Position numbers and translations under genes: made by a program
Shown: piece by piece, positions 56,619-64,000 of the stretch
Layout of the letters: each line of letters begins with the position of its first letter
How positions within the stretch are numbered: the stretch's first letter is position 1
The notes under the pieces: model-generated
The model's input: only the letters and a program-made list of their open reading frames with translations
The model's database searches: none
What the model was told of the DNA's origin: nothing
Source of the DNA: Mucilaginibacter endophyticus
Lineage (GTDB): Bacteria > Bacteroidota > Bacteroidia > Sphingobacteriales > Sphingobacteriaceae
Direction: 5' to 3'
DNA length: 64,000 nt
NCBI RefSeq assembly: GCF_003351025.1
Contig: NZ_QPCG01000005.1
Coordinates: 211,932 to 275,931, forward strand

Positions 56619-59600
56619 ATGGACAGCAATAAAAAATACTGGAAAGGTTTAGAAGAACTAAACAGAACACCAGAATTTGTTGAGAAAAATAAGAACGAAT
56701 TTGCAGAGCCAATTCCTATCGAGGAAGTGCTTAGCGGATCTGGTTTGTCATCTAAAACTCCACGTCGCGACTTTTTAAAGGCGCTTGGCTTTGGTGTTGG
56801 TGCAGTTACATTGGCGGCTTGTCAAAAAGTACCTGTGCATAAATCAATTCCATACCTGATTAAGCCTGAAGAGGTTACCCCGGGTGTGGCTAACTATTAT
56901 ACTTCAAGCTACGAAGGTCAGGCTATCCTGGTTAAAACCCGCGAAGGTCGTCCTATCAAAGTTGAAGGTAACCCTAACGATTTATTTTCAAAAGGTGGTT
57001 TAAGTGCACAGGCCCAGGCTTCTGTACTTGACCTTTATGATGTAAACCGTTTGCAGGGCCCGCGTATTAAAGGCGTTGAGGCTGGCTGGGAAGAAACAGA
57101 CGCTTACATTAAGAAAGAGCTTGCCGCGGTTGCCGCTTCAGGTAAAGGTATCCGTTTGGTTACTTCAACGGTGTACAGCCCTTCAACTTTAGCAGTTATT
57201 GCTGAGTTCACAGCTAAATACCCTACTACTAAACATATCAATTATGATACCGTATCATATACAGGTATCATCCAGGCTAATCAAAACAGTTTTGGTAAAG
57301 CAGTATTGCCTCACTACAACTTTGATAAAGCCGATGTAATTGTAAGCTTTGGTGCTGATTTCTTAGGTACCTGGATCTCTGGCGAAGAATTTACACGTCA
57401 GTACGTATCTAATCGTAACAGCAAATCACTTGCTAACAAAAAAATGTCCCGCCACATTCAGTTTGAAACTGGTATGAGCATGACCGGTACTAACGCCGAT
57501 GCCCGTATCACTACCAAACCATCTGAAATTGGTGTTGCATTGATCAACTTATACAATGCTATTGCAGGTACTACTTTGCCAGGTTCAAAAGCAACCGGCA
57601 GCAAAAAAGTTGATACCGCTATTATGTTAGCTGCTAAAGAATTAGTTGCTGCAAAAGGTAAAGCCTTAGTAGTTTCCGGTTCAAATGATGTTGCTACACA
57701 AGTATTAGTAAACGCCATCAACTCTTTATTAGGTAGCTACGGTACTACTATTGATCTTGATAACCCATCAAAACAATACGCTGGTAACGATGCTGCATTT
57801 GTTGAGTTTGTAAACGAAGTAAAACGTGGTGATGTTGGCGCGGTATTATTCCTGAACGCTAACCCTGCTTACGATTACTACAAAGCCGACGAATTCAAAG
57901 CTGCTCTTAAGAACGTTCGTTTATCGGTATCATTTGCCGATCATGCCGACGAAACAGCTTTATTAGCTACCGTTAACGCGCCAAACCACCATTACCTTGA
58001 GTCATGGGGTGATGCTAACGCTGTTGAAGGTTACTATACTGTAATTCAGCCGGCTATTAACCCGGTTTACAACACCCGTCAGGCAGAGCATAGCTTACTG
58101 GCCTGGATGGAAAATCCTATAAAAGATTACTACACCTACGTTCGCAAAACCTGGGATTCAGGCTTGTTAGCAAAAGGCGGCCTGTCTGGTCAAAAAGGTT
58201 GGGAAGCTTTATTACAAGCAGGTATGGTTGTAGCTACTCCTGCAGCAGCAGGTGCTTACAGCTTTAGCCTTGACCTTGCCGGTGTAACTCAAAAAATATT
58301 AACTCAAAGCAAAGCAGTTGCTGCTGATGGCGACAAATTTGAGTTACAGCTTTATGTAAGCCAGGCTATCGGTGACGGTAAACGCGGTAACAACCCTTGG
58401 TTACAAGAGCTTCCTGACCCGGTTTCAAAAGTTACCTGGGATAACTTCGCTGCCATGTCAATTTCTGATATGAAGAAATTGAAACTGGAAGAAGGTGACG
58501 TGATCAAAATTGATGCTAACGGTTATTCAGTTGAGTTGCCGGTATTGGCTCAGCCAGGTCAAACTCAGGGCACTTTATCAGTAGCTGTAGGTTACGGTCG
58601 TACAAATGCTGGTCCGGTTGGTAACAACGTTGGTAAAAACGCTTTCCCATTCTTTAGCTTAAGCAATGGCACCTTCCAAACTGCTGCGGTAGCTACTTTC
58701 AAATCGGCTGGTTACAAATCGCCGCTTGCTCAAACACAAACCCACCACTCATATGAGGGCAGGAGCGTGATCCGCGAGGCTACTTTTGTTGAATACAAAA
58801 AGAACCCTGCAGCAGGTAGCGGTAACGAGCATGGCCGTAAAGATTACAATGCCGAATCACTTTGGGATAACCATGACCGCCCTGTTTATGACTGGGTAAT
58901 GGCTATCGACCTTAACGCTTGTACCGGTTGCGGTGCCTGTGTGGTTGCATGTTCTGCAGAAAATAACATCCCGGTTGTAGGTAAAGATGAGGTTTCACGT
59001 CGTCGTGAAATGCACTGGATCCGTATCGACCGCTACTATAGCTACAATGACCATGGTAACAGCGAAGAAGCAGTTACTAAAGAAAAGGAAATTGATAAGC
59101 TTGATAACTTTGACAATGTATCGGTTGTTCACCAGCCAATGCTTTGCCAGCACTGTGATCACGCGCCTTGCGAAACTGTGTGCCCGGTATTAGCTACCGT
59201 TCACTCATCAGAAGGTTTAAACCACATGGCTTACAACCGTTGCGTAGGTACACGTTATTGCGCTAACAACTGTCCGTTCAAAGTACGTCGCTTTAACTGG
59301 TTCAACTACTGGAACGATGCACGTTTTGATAACTACCTGCAAGGTGAGCATACACAATTAGTACTTAACCCAGACGTAGTTACACGTTTCCGTGGTGTTA
59401 TGGAAAAATGTTCAATGTGTATCCAACGTATCCAGGCTGGTAAACTGAAAGCTAAAATTGAAAAACGTCCTCTTAAGGATGGCGAAATCAAAATGGCTTG
59501 TCAGCAAACATGTTCTGCCAACGCTATCGTGTTCGGTAACAGGAATGATCCTAACTCTGAAGTTTCAAAAGCACTTGCAAGTGAAAGAACTTACTACGTG

Positions 59601-59681
59601 CTTGAAGAACTTAACGTACAACCAGGTATCGGTTACCAGACAAAAGTTAGAAATATAATAGAAACTGAAGCTCAGGCATAA
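56619..59681 (+). CDS. actB: Alternative complex III subunit ActB (molybdopterin-oxidoreductase-like plus Fe-S domain)
   Basis: A 1020-residue peripheral subunit. A Tat-like N-terminus (PRRDFLKALGFGVGAVTLAAC from residue 48) marks export. The first ~730 residues form a molybdopterin-oxidoreductase-like fold which in ActB proteins holds no molybdenum. The C-terminal Fe-S domain has the cysteine clusters CTGCGACVVAC, CQHCDHAPCETVC, CVGTRYCANNC, CSMCIQ and CQQTC for one [3Fe-4S] and three [4Fe-4S] clusters. It passes electrons from the quinol site toward the cytochromes. Size and order match the family. Confidence 0.94.
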   Translation: MDSNKKYWKGLEELNRTPEFVEKNKNEFAEPIPIEEVLSGSGLSSKTPRRDFLKALGFGVGAVTLAACQKVPVHKSIPYLIKPEEVTPGVANYYTSSYEGQAILVKTREGRPIKVEGNPNDLFSKGGLSAQAQASVLDLYDVNRLQGPRIKGVEAGWEETDAYIKKELAAVAASGKGIRLVTSTVYSPSTLAVIAEFTAKYPTTKHINYDTVSYTGIIQANQNSFGKAVLPHYNFDKADVIVSFGADFLGTWISGEEFTRQYVSNRNSKSLANKKMSRHIQFETGMSMTGTNADARITTKPSEIGVALINLYNAIAGTTLPGSKATGSKKVDTAIMLAAKELVAAKGKALVVSGSNDVATQVLVNAINSLLGSYGTTIDLDNPSKQYAGNDAAFVEFVNEVKRGDVGAVLFLNANPAYDYYKADEFKAALKNVRLSVSFADHADETALLATVNAPNHHYLESWGDANAVEGYYTVIQPAINPVYNTRQAEHSLLAWMENPIKDYYTYVRKTWDSGLLAKGGLSGQKGWEALLQAGMVVATPAAAGAYSFSLDLAGVTQKILTQSKAVAADGDKFELQLYVSQAIGDGKRGNNPWLQELPDPVSKVTWDNFAAMSISDMKKLKLEEGDVIKIDANGYSVELPVLAQPGQTQGTLSVAVGYGRTNAGPVGNNVGKNAFPFFSLSNGTFQTAAVATFKSAGYKSPLAQTQTHHSYEGRSVIREATFVEYKKNPAAGSGNEHGRKDYNAESLWDNHDRPVYDWVMAIDLNACTGCGACVVACSAENNIPVVGKDEVSRRREMHWIRIDRYYSYNDHGNSEEAVTKEKEIDKLDNFDNVSVVHQPMLCQHCDHAPCETVCPVLATVHSSEGLNHMAYNRCVGTRYCANNCPFKVRRFNWFNYWNDARFDNYLQGEHTQLVLNPDVVTRFRGVMEKCSMCIQRIQAGKLKAKIEKRPLKDGEIKMACQQTCSANAIVFGNRNDPNSEVSKALASERTYYVLEELNVQPGIGYQTKVRNIIETEAQA

Positions 59682-59707
59682 ATTTTTATATACAGAGATT
59701 AAGATAT

Positions 59708-61180
59708 ATGGCATCTCATAGTGAATCAATAATAAGGGAACCGTTAATTACGGGTAAAGACATCACGTATGGACAAATTACGAATGATGTATTACGCCCT
59801 GTAGAAAATATGCCGGGTAAAGCCTGGTGGATCGGTTTTAGTGTGGCTTCGCTTGGCGCCTCACTTTGGGTTTTCGCGATCAGCTGGACTTTCTGGTTCG
59901 GTCTTGGTGAGTGGGGCCTGAACAAAACAGTAGGATGGGCCTGGGACATTACCGGTTTCGTATGGTGGGTAGGTATCGGTCACGCCGGTACGCTTATCTC
60001 TGCGGTGTTGTTACTGTTCCGTCAAAACTGGCGTAATTCCATTAACCGCTCGGCCGAGGCGATGACAATCTTCGCGGTAATTTGCGCGGCTACTTATATC
60101 GCCGCTCACATGGGTCGTCCATGGATGGCTGTTTATTCATTACCGTTACCAAACCAGTACGGTTCATTATGGGTAAACTGGAACTCACCGCTTATCTGGG
60201 ACGTATTTGCGATTTCAACATACTTCTCGGTTTCATTAGTATTCTGGTATACTGGTTTATTGCCTGATATCGCTACTATCCGTGACCGTGCACAAGGTCT
60301 TCGCCGCCGTATCTATTCGGTATTGTCTTTCGGCTGGACAGGTTCAGTTAAAACCTGGCAGCGTTTTGAAACAGTATCATTGATCCTGGCAGGTGTTTCA
60401 ACCCCACTGGTACTTTCGGTACACACCATTGTATCCATGGACTTTGCAACTTCATTGGAACCAGGATGGCACACTACCATCTTCCCTCCATACTTCGTTG
60501 CCGGTGCGATCTTCTCTGGTTTTGCTATGGTGCAAACCCTGTTGCTTATCGCACGTAAAGTATTAGGACTTGAAAATTACATCACCATGTTCCACATCGA
60601 ATCGATGAACAAGATCATCATGTTAACCGGTTCGATAGTAGGTGTGGCTTACTTAACAGAGTTGTTCATCGCGTTCTACTCACAAAACGAGTATGAGCAG
60701 TATGCTTTCGCAAACCGTATCGCCGGTCCGTACTGGTGGGCTTACTGGAGTATGATGACCTGTAACGTAATTACTCCACAGCTGTTCTGGTTCAAAAAGA
60801 TCCGTACCAACATCCCGTTGTCATGGGTATTATCAATCGTGGTTAACATCGGTATGTGGTTCGAGCGTTTTGTAATTATCGTTACCTCATTGCACCGTGA
60901 CTTTATACCATCAAGCTGGGCTATGTTTTATCCAACCTGGGTTGACGTGAGCGTGTTCATCGGTTCAATTGGTGTATTCTTTACCATGTTCCTGTTGTTC
61001 ATCAGGGTATTACCTTCAGTGGCTATGGCCGAGGTGAAACTGTTGCTGAAAAGCTCAAGCGAGCAAGCTAAGAAGAAACTTATGGACGAAGGTCATGTTG
61101 AGCCGGCTGAGGCTGAGTTCTACATCGCTTCACTTGAGAAATTTGATAGTGTTAACCAGTCTGAATACTTAAAAGCATAA
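59708..61180 (+). CDS. actC: Alternative complex III subunit ActC (NrfD-like membrane protein)
   Basis: A 490-residue polytopic membrane protein with about ten helices of the NrfD/PsrC family, expected to form the quinol-binding and proton-path subunit. Motifs include WVGIGHAGTLISAVLLLFRQNWRNSINRSAEAMTIFAV and STPLVLSVHTIVSMDFATSLEPGWHTTIFPPYFVAGAIFSG, with GPYWWAYWSMMTCNVITPQ further on. It starts 26 bases after actB. Confidence 0.94.
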   Translation: MASHSESIIREPLITGKDITYGQITNDVLRPVENMPGKAWWIGFSVASLGASLWVFAISWTFWFGLGEWGLNKTVGWAWDITGFVWWVGIGHAGTLISAVLLLFRQNWRNSINRSAEAMTIFAVICAATYIAAHMGRPWMAVYSLPLPNQYGSLWVNWNSPLIWDVFAISTYFSVSLVFWYTGLLPDIATIRDRAQGLRRRIYSVLSFGWTGSVKTWQRFETVSLILAGVSTPLVLSVHTIVSMDFATSLEPGWHTTIFPPYFVAGAIFSGFAMVQTLLLIARKVLGLENYITMFHIESMNKIIMLTGSIVGVAYLTELFIAFYSQNEYEQYAFANRIAGPYWWAYWSMMTCNVITPQLFWFKKIRTNIPLSWVLSIVVNIGMWFERFVIIVTSLHRDFIPSSWAMFYPTWVDVSVFIGSIGVFFTMFLLFIRVLPSVAMAEVKLLLKSSSEQAKKKLMDEGHVEPAEAEFYIASLEKFDSVNQSEYLKA

Positions 61181-61187
61181 TACTATA

Positions 61188-61724
61188 ATGAGTAGCACTA
61201 AATATATATTAGGCGTTTTTGATGATCCCGATGAAATGATGCACGGGATTGATAAGCTGCAAAAAAACAGCGTACCAATTTATGATGTTTACACTCCTAT
61301 GCCTATCCACGGTATCGAGGCTAAACTGAACATTAAGGATTCGCGTCTTGGTTATGCAGCATTTATGTTCGGCTGTTTAGGTGGCACGATCATGTTCTCG
61401 ATGGTGTATTATATGCTTGTTCATGACTGGCCTATTAACATCGGTGGTAAAAACTTTTTCGCTATCCCCGATTTTATCCCGGTTACATTTGAGTGGACGG
61501 TATTATGGACTTCTTTTGGTATGACATTTACGTTCTTCTTCGCGTCACACCTGTTCCCGGGCCGTACGCCAAGGGTAATGGATTTAAGAGCGACAGATGA
61601 CAAGTTTGTAATTGCCATTAACGCTAAAGGAAACATTCCACACGAGGATATAACTAATTTACTAAAAGAAGCGGGCGCTACAGAAGTGAAGCATAACGAC
61701 AGAAAATATGTTAGCTATGAATAA
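61188..61724 (+). CDS. actD: Alternative complex III subunit ActD (DUF3341)
   Basis: A 178-residue membrane protein of the DUF3341/ActD family: KYILGVFDDPDEMMHGIDKLQKNSVPIYDVYTPMPIHG at the start, then two helices at about 58-80 and 100-125, and a soluble C-terminus. Its role in the complex is structural as far as known. The start is 7 bases after actC, and the end overlaps the actE start. Confidence 0.93.
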   Translation: MSSTKYILGVFDDPDEMMHGIDKLQKNSVPIYDVYTPMPIHGIEAKLNIKDSRLGYAAFMFGCLGGTIMFSMVYYMLVHDWPINIGGKNFFAIPDFIPVTFEWTVLWTSFGMTFTFFFASHLFPGRTPRVMDLRATDDKFVIAINAKGNIPHEDITNLLKEAGATEVKHNDRKYVSYE

Positions 61725-62292
61725 AATTAAAATATTAGGAACAATAGTTACCGTTATCGCTGCTTCGATAATTTTTACATCGTGCAAAGATAAAAGGAGT
61801 ACCGGTTGGGAGTATGCACCTAATATGTACGAGCATTTAGCATACGATCCGGATCAAAAAAATAACAATTTCAAAGATGGTAAAACGGCTCAGTTGCCAC
61901 CTGCCGGAACAATCCCGGTTGGCTTTACCAAATTTGATTATCCAAATACCAAAGAAGGTTATGAATTAGCCAGCGTAGAGGTTAAATCAGTATTGGCGCA
62001 AACCCAGGCTAACTACGCTGATGGTAAGATTTTGTTTGAGCATTTCTGCTCTCCTTGCCATGGTGTTAACGGACAGGGTGACGGATTAGTGGTTCAGCAC
62101 GGTTATCCGGCCCCTCCATCATATTCAAAAGGCCAGTCATCACGCGGTGGTAACATGAAAGACCTTACAGACGGTAAAATTTATCATACCATTACTTACG
62201 GTGTAAATGCTATGGGTTCATACGCTTCTCAGCTTGCTCCCGAAGAACGCTGGAAAGTGATCATGTATGTTCACCATTTACAAACCTTATAA
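61717..62292 (+). CDS. actE: Alternative complex III subunit ActE (monoheme cytochrome c lipoprotein)
   Basis: A 191-residue cytochrome with a lipoprotein signal (MNKIKILGTIVTVIAASIIFTSC). One heme site, CSPCHGVNGQGDG, sits at about residues 112-124, and the axial Met is probably in NAMGSYASQL. Either ATG at 61708 or 61717 could start the protein; 61717 is preferred because the sequence from there is a clean lipoprotein signal. It overlaps the end of actD by 8 bases. Confidence 0.92.
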   Translation: MNKIKILGTIVTVIAASIIFTSCKDKRSTGWEYAPNMYEHLAYDPDQKNNNFKDGKTAQLPPAGTIPVGFTKFDYPNTKEGYELASVEVKSVLAQTQANYADGKILFEHFCSPCHGVNGQGDGLVVQHGYPAPPSYSKGQSSRGGNMKDLTDGKIYHTITYGVNAMGSYASQLAPEERWKVIMYVHHLQTL

Positions 62293-62305
62293 GAAAAAGA
62301 TATTA

Positions 62306-63574
62306 ATGAAGACTCATAATAATTTTGACGGGCAATACGAATTTGTCGGCAAAGCCAAAACATGGAGCTTGATATGCATCGTGATTGGTTTGGTTGCCAT
62401 ACTTGGTGGCTTTGCGCTTGGTCAAGCCGAGCGTACTTTTGCCAACCTATTGCTGATGACCTACTACTTTGCAGCGGTTTGTATGTGCGGTATTTTCTTT
62501 TGCGCCGTACAATATGCAGCTCAGGCAGGTTGGTCTGCATCAATGATCAGGATCCCTCAGGCTTTCGGTAAAGTTTTGCCGATTGCGGCAGTTACCCTTA
62601 TTTTGGTAGTAATTGCAGGGTTTTCATTAACACATACAGTAACCAACGAGGAAGGTAAGCAGGTTGTTGCCCCTTACTTATATAAAATTTGGGCTGCTGT
62701 TGGCGTTACTGATCCTCACAGCGAAAACTATAATGCTATCATCGCTGGTAAAGCAGGTTACATGAACAAAGTAGGATTTGTGATCCGTTTGATCTGTTTC
62801 CTTGGTTCATATTGCATATTCGGTCGTTTATTAGCTAAATATTCAGAAGCTGAAGACGATTTGGGCGGTATGTTCTACTACAAAAAGAGCTTTAACATGT
62901 CATGTCTGTTCCTGGTGATCTTTGGTTTTACTACTCCTATCTACGCTTTTGATACTATTATGTCATTAGAAGCTGAGTGGTTTTCAACCATGTTTGGCTG
63001 GTATAACTTTGCTGCCATGTGGGTAAGCGGTTTATCGGTTATCACCCTTACATTGATCAGGTTGAAACGTATCGGTTATTTTGAATGGGTTAGTGAAGAT
63101 CACATGCATAGCTTAACCAAGTTCATCTTCGGTTTCTCTATCTTCTGGACTTACGTATGGTTTGCTCAGTTCTTGCTGATCTACTATGCTAACATGCCTG
63201 AAGAAACTGTTTACTTCTTTAAACGTTGGGAGCCAGAGTTTAAACCATGGTTCTGGATTAACATTGTTGTTAACTTCCTTACTCCGTTATTGGTGTTGAT
63301 GTCACGTGACTCTAAACGTATCTATCGTACAGTTGAGATTATGTGTATCATCCTGATCGTTGGTCACTGGTTAGATTACTTTATGATGATCATGCCTGGT
63401 ACAGTTGGCCCAACTTCATCATGGTTAACTGAAATTGGCCCGATTGAGATAGGCGTATTCGTAGGTTTCGGTGGTTTATTTACTTTCACAGCGATGACTG
63501 CTTTAACCAAGTTCAAGTCGCTTGTTCCTAAAAAACACCCGTTCTTGCAGGAAAGCCTTCATCATCACATATAA
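62306..63574 (+). CDS. actF: Alternative complex III subunit ActF (quinol:cytochrome c oxidoreductase membrane subunit)
   Basis: A 422-residue NrfD-like membrane protein with about ten helices. The start at 62306 (MKTHNNFDGQYEF) follows the actE stop by 13 bases; an earlier in-frame codon inside actE is unlikely. Motifs include KSFNMSCLFLVIFGFTTPIYAFDTIMSLEAEWFSTMFGWYNFAAMWVSGL and FWTYVWFAQFLLIYYANMPEE. It pairs with ActC in the membrane and may bind quinol. It is followed after 49 bases by coxB. Confidence 0.94.
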   Translation: MKTHNNFDGQYEFVGKAKTWSLICIVIGLVAILGGFALGQAERTFANLLLMTYYFAAVCMCGIFFCAVQYAAQAGWSASMIRIPQAFGKVLPIAAVTLILVVIAGFSLTHTVTNEEGKQVVAPYLYKIWAAVGVTDPHSENYNAIIAGKAGYMNKVGFVIRLICFLGSYCIFGRLLAKYSEAEDDLGGMFYYKKSFNMSCLFLVIFGFTTPIYAFDTIMSLEAEWFSTMFGWYNFAAMWVSGLSVITLTLIRLKRIGYFEWVSEDHMHSLTKFIFGFSIFWTYVWFAQFLLIYYANMPEETVYFFKRWEPEFKPWFWINIVVNFLTPLLVLMSRDSKRIYRTVEIMCIILIVGHWLDYFMMIMPGTVGPTSSWLTEIGPIEIGVFVGFGGLFTFTAMTALTKFKSLVPKKHPFLQESLHHHI

Positions 63575-63623
63575 TAATTATTACATTTGCACCAAAATAC
63601 AGAATACCAAACAGCTTACTAAA

Positions 63624-64000
63624 ATGGGATTCAGAAAACTAATAAATTCTAAAAAATTACTATCGTTCTTCGCTGCGTTTATGCTCCTGGGCACAAACCT
63701 GCTGATGGCGCAAACTGCGGCCGCAGGTGCGGCACAGGAGGAAGCCCCTAAGGTTGACTGGACCGGGGTAGCATATTATGTAGCTATATTTTTCCTGATC
63801 TGTTTAGGTATTGCTATTGTTGGCAAAATCCTTAAGATATATGACCTTACCCTGAAAATGCAGGGTAAAAAAGGTATCAAATGGAACAACATTATGGCGG
63901 TGATCTGTATCATCTTCCTTCTTGCTGGTCTTTATGGTTCTTACTGGTCATTTACTGAACAAGGCAGCATGACTTTGCCAGAAGCTGCATCAGCTCACGG
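63624..64000 (+). CDS. coxB: Cytochrome c oxidase subunit II, N-terminal part (cut by window edge)
   Basis: An open frame of 125 codons to the window end, starting MGFRKLINSKKLLSFFAAFMLLGTNLLMAQ (signal). Hydrophobic segments follow at about 47-66 and 89-108, then FTEQGSMTLPEAASAHG. This is the long N-terminus typical of Bacteroidota CoxB linked to alternative complex III; the copper-binding CuA domain lies beyond the window. The call rests on operon position and N-terminal resemblance. Confidence 0.8.
   Translation, partial: MGFRKLINSKKLLSFFAAFMLLGTNLLMAQTAAAGAAQEEAPKVDWTGVAYYVAIFFLICLGIAIVGKILKIYDLTLKMQGKKGIKWNNIMAVICIIFLLAGLYGSYWSFTEQGSMTLPEAASAH

Overview
The window looks like chromosomal DNA of a Bacteroidota bacterium, most likely family Sphingobacteriaceae and close to Mucilaginibacter or Pedobacter. 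The genus is inferred from overall protein flavour, not from a database search. The phylum call rests on several things: type IX secretion sorting domains, a complete alternative complex III operon, Bacteroidota-type promoters (TAnnTTTG at -7), the gene order rpsL-rpsG-fusA-rpsJ, a eukaryote-like class I ribonucleotide reductase, a DnaG without zinc ligands, and a deoxyhypusine-synthase-like protein. No rRNA, tRNA, prophage, CRISPR array or antibiotic-resistance island was seen.

Layout. 1-3.3 kb: end of truB, ribF, a LysE-type exporter and a BtuF-like binding protein. 3.6-10 kb: secreted GH20 hexosaminidase, TonB-dependent receptor and a PQQ-type sugar dehydrogenase lipoprotein. 10.1-13.2 kb: two paralogous secreted proteins with type IX sorting domains. 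13.3-21.7 kb: FMN reductase, then a same-strand cluster parA-parB-(DUF5683-like)-dapB-lepB-lepB-lepB with three diverged signal peptidases in tandem. 21.8-27 kb: an Ldh-type dehydrogenase and the str operon (rpsL, rpsG, fusA, rpsJ). 27.5-36.2 kb: small cysteine- or histidine-rich proteins, nrdB-nrdA, msrB, a broken RBBP9-type hydrolase, an SRPBCC protein and asnS. 36.3-44.3 kb: lipoproteins, an EamA permease, dnaG-yraN, a glutaminyl cyclase lipoprotein, a REP-associated transposase with its palindromes, and pgi. 44.5-54 kb: a conserved small protein, prfB with its programmed frameshift, an esterase, a LytS/LytT-type two-component pair, a SirB1-like protein, and a BamA-like porin without POTRA domains. 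54-64 kb: a DHS-like protein and then the alternative complex III genes actABCDEF, running into coxB at the right edge.

How the genes work together. The last 9 kb encodes a quinol-to-oxygen respiratory module: ActA-F oxidise menaquinol and pass electrons to the heme-copper oxidase that begins with coxB. ParAB, DnaG, nrdAB, prfB and the str operon are core replication and translation functions. The secreted GH20, TonB receptor, sugar dehydrogenase and type IX cargo fit an environmental polymer degrader.

The most unusual aspect is the intergenic DNA. At least eight dispersed inverted-repeat families sit in the gaps between genes. Several overlap and supply the last codons or stop codons of genes, or abut start codons. 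One family (two copies flanking the str operon) shows compensatory base changes that suggest a structured RNA. Another sits beside a Y1 (HUH) transposase in a REPtron-like arrangement. A nonsense codon in the RBBP9 gene, the zinc-less DnaG and the lysine-less DHS homologue are the main protein-level oddities.
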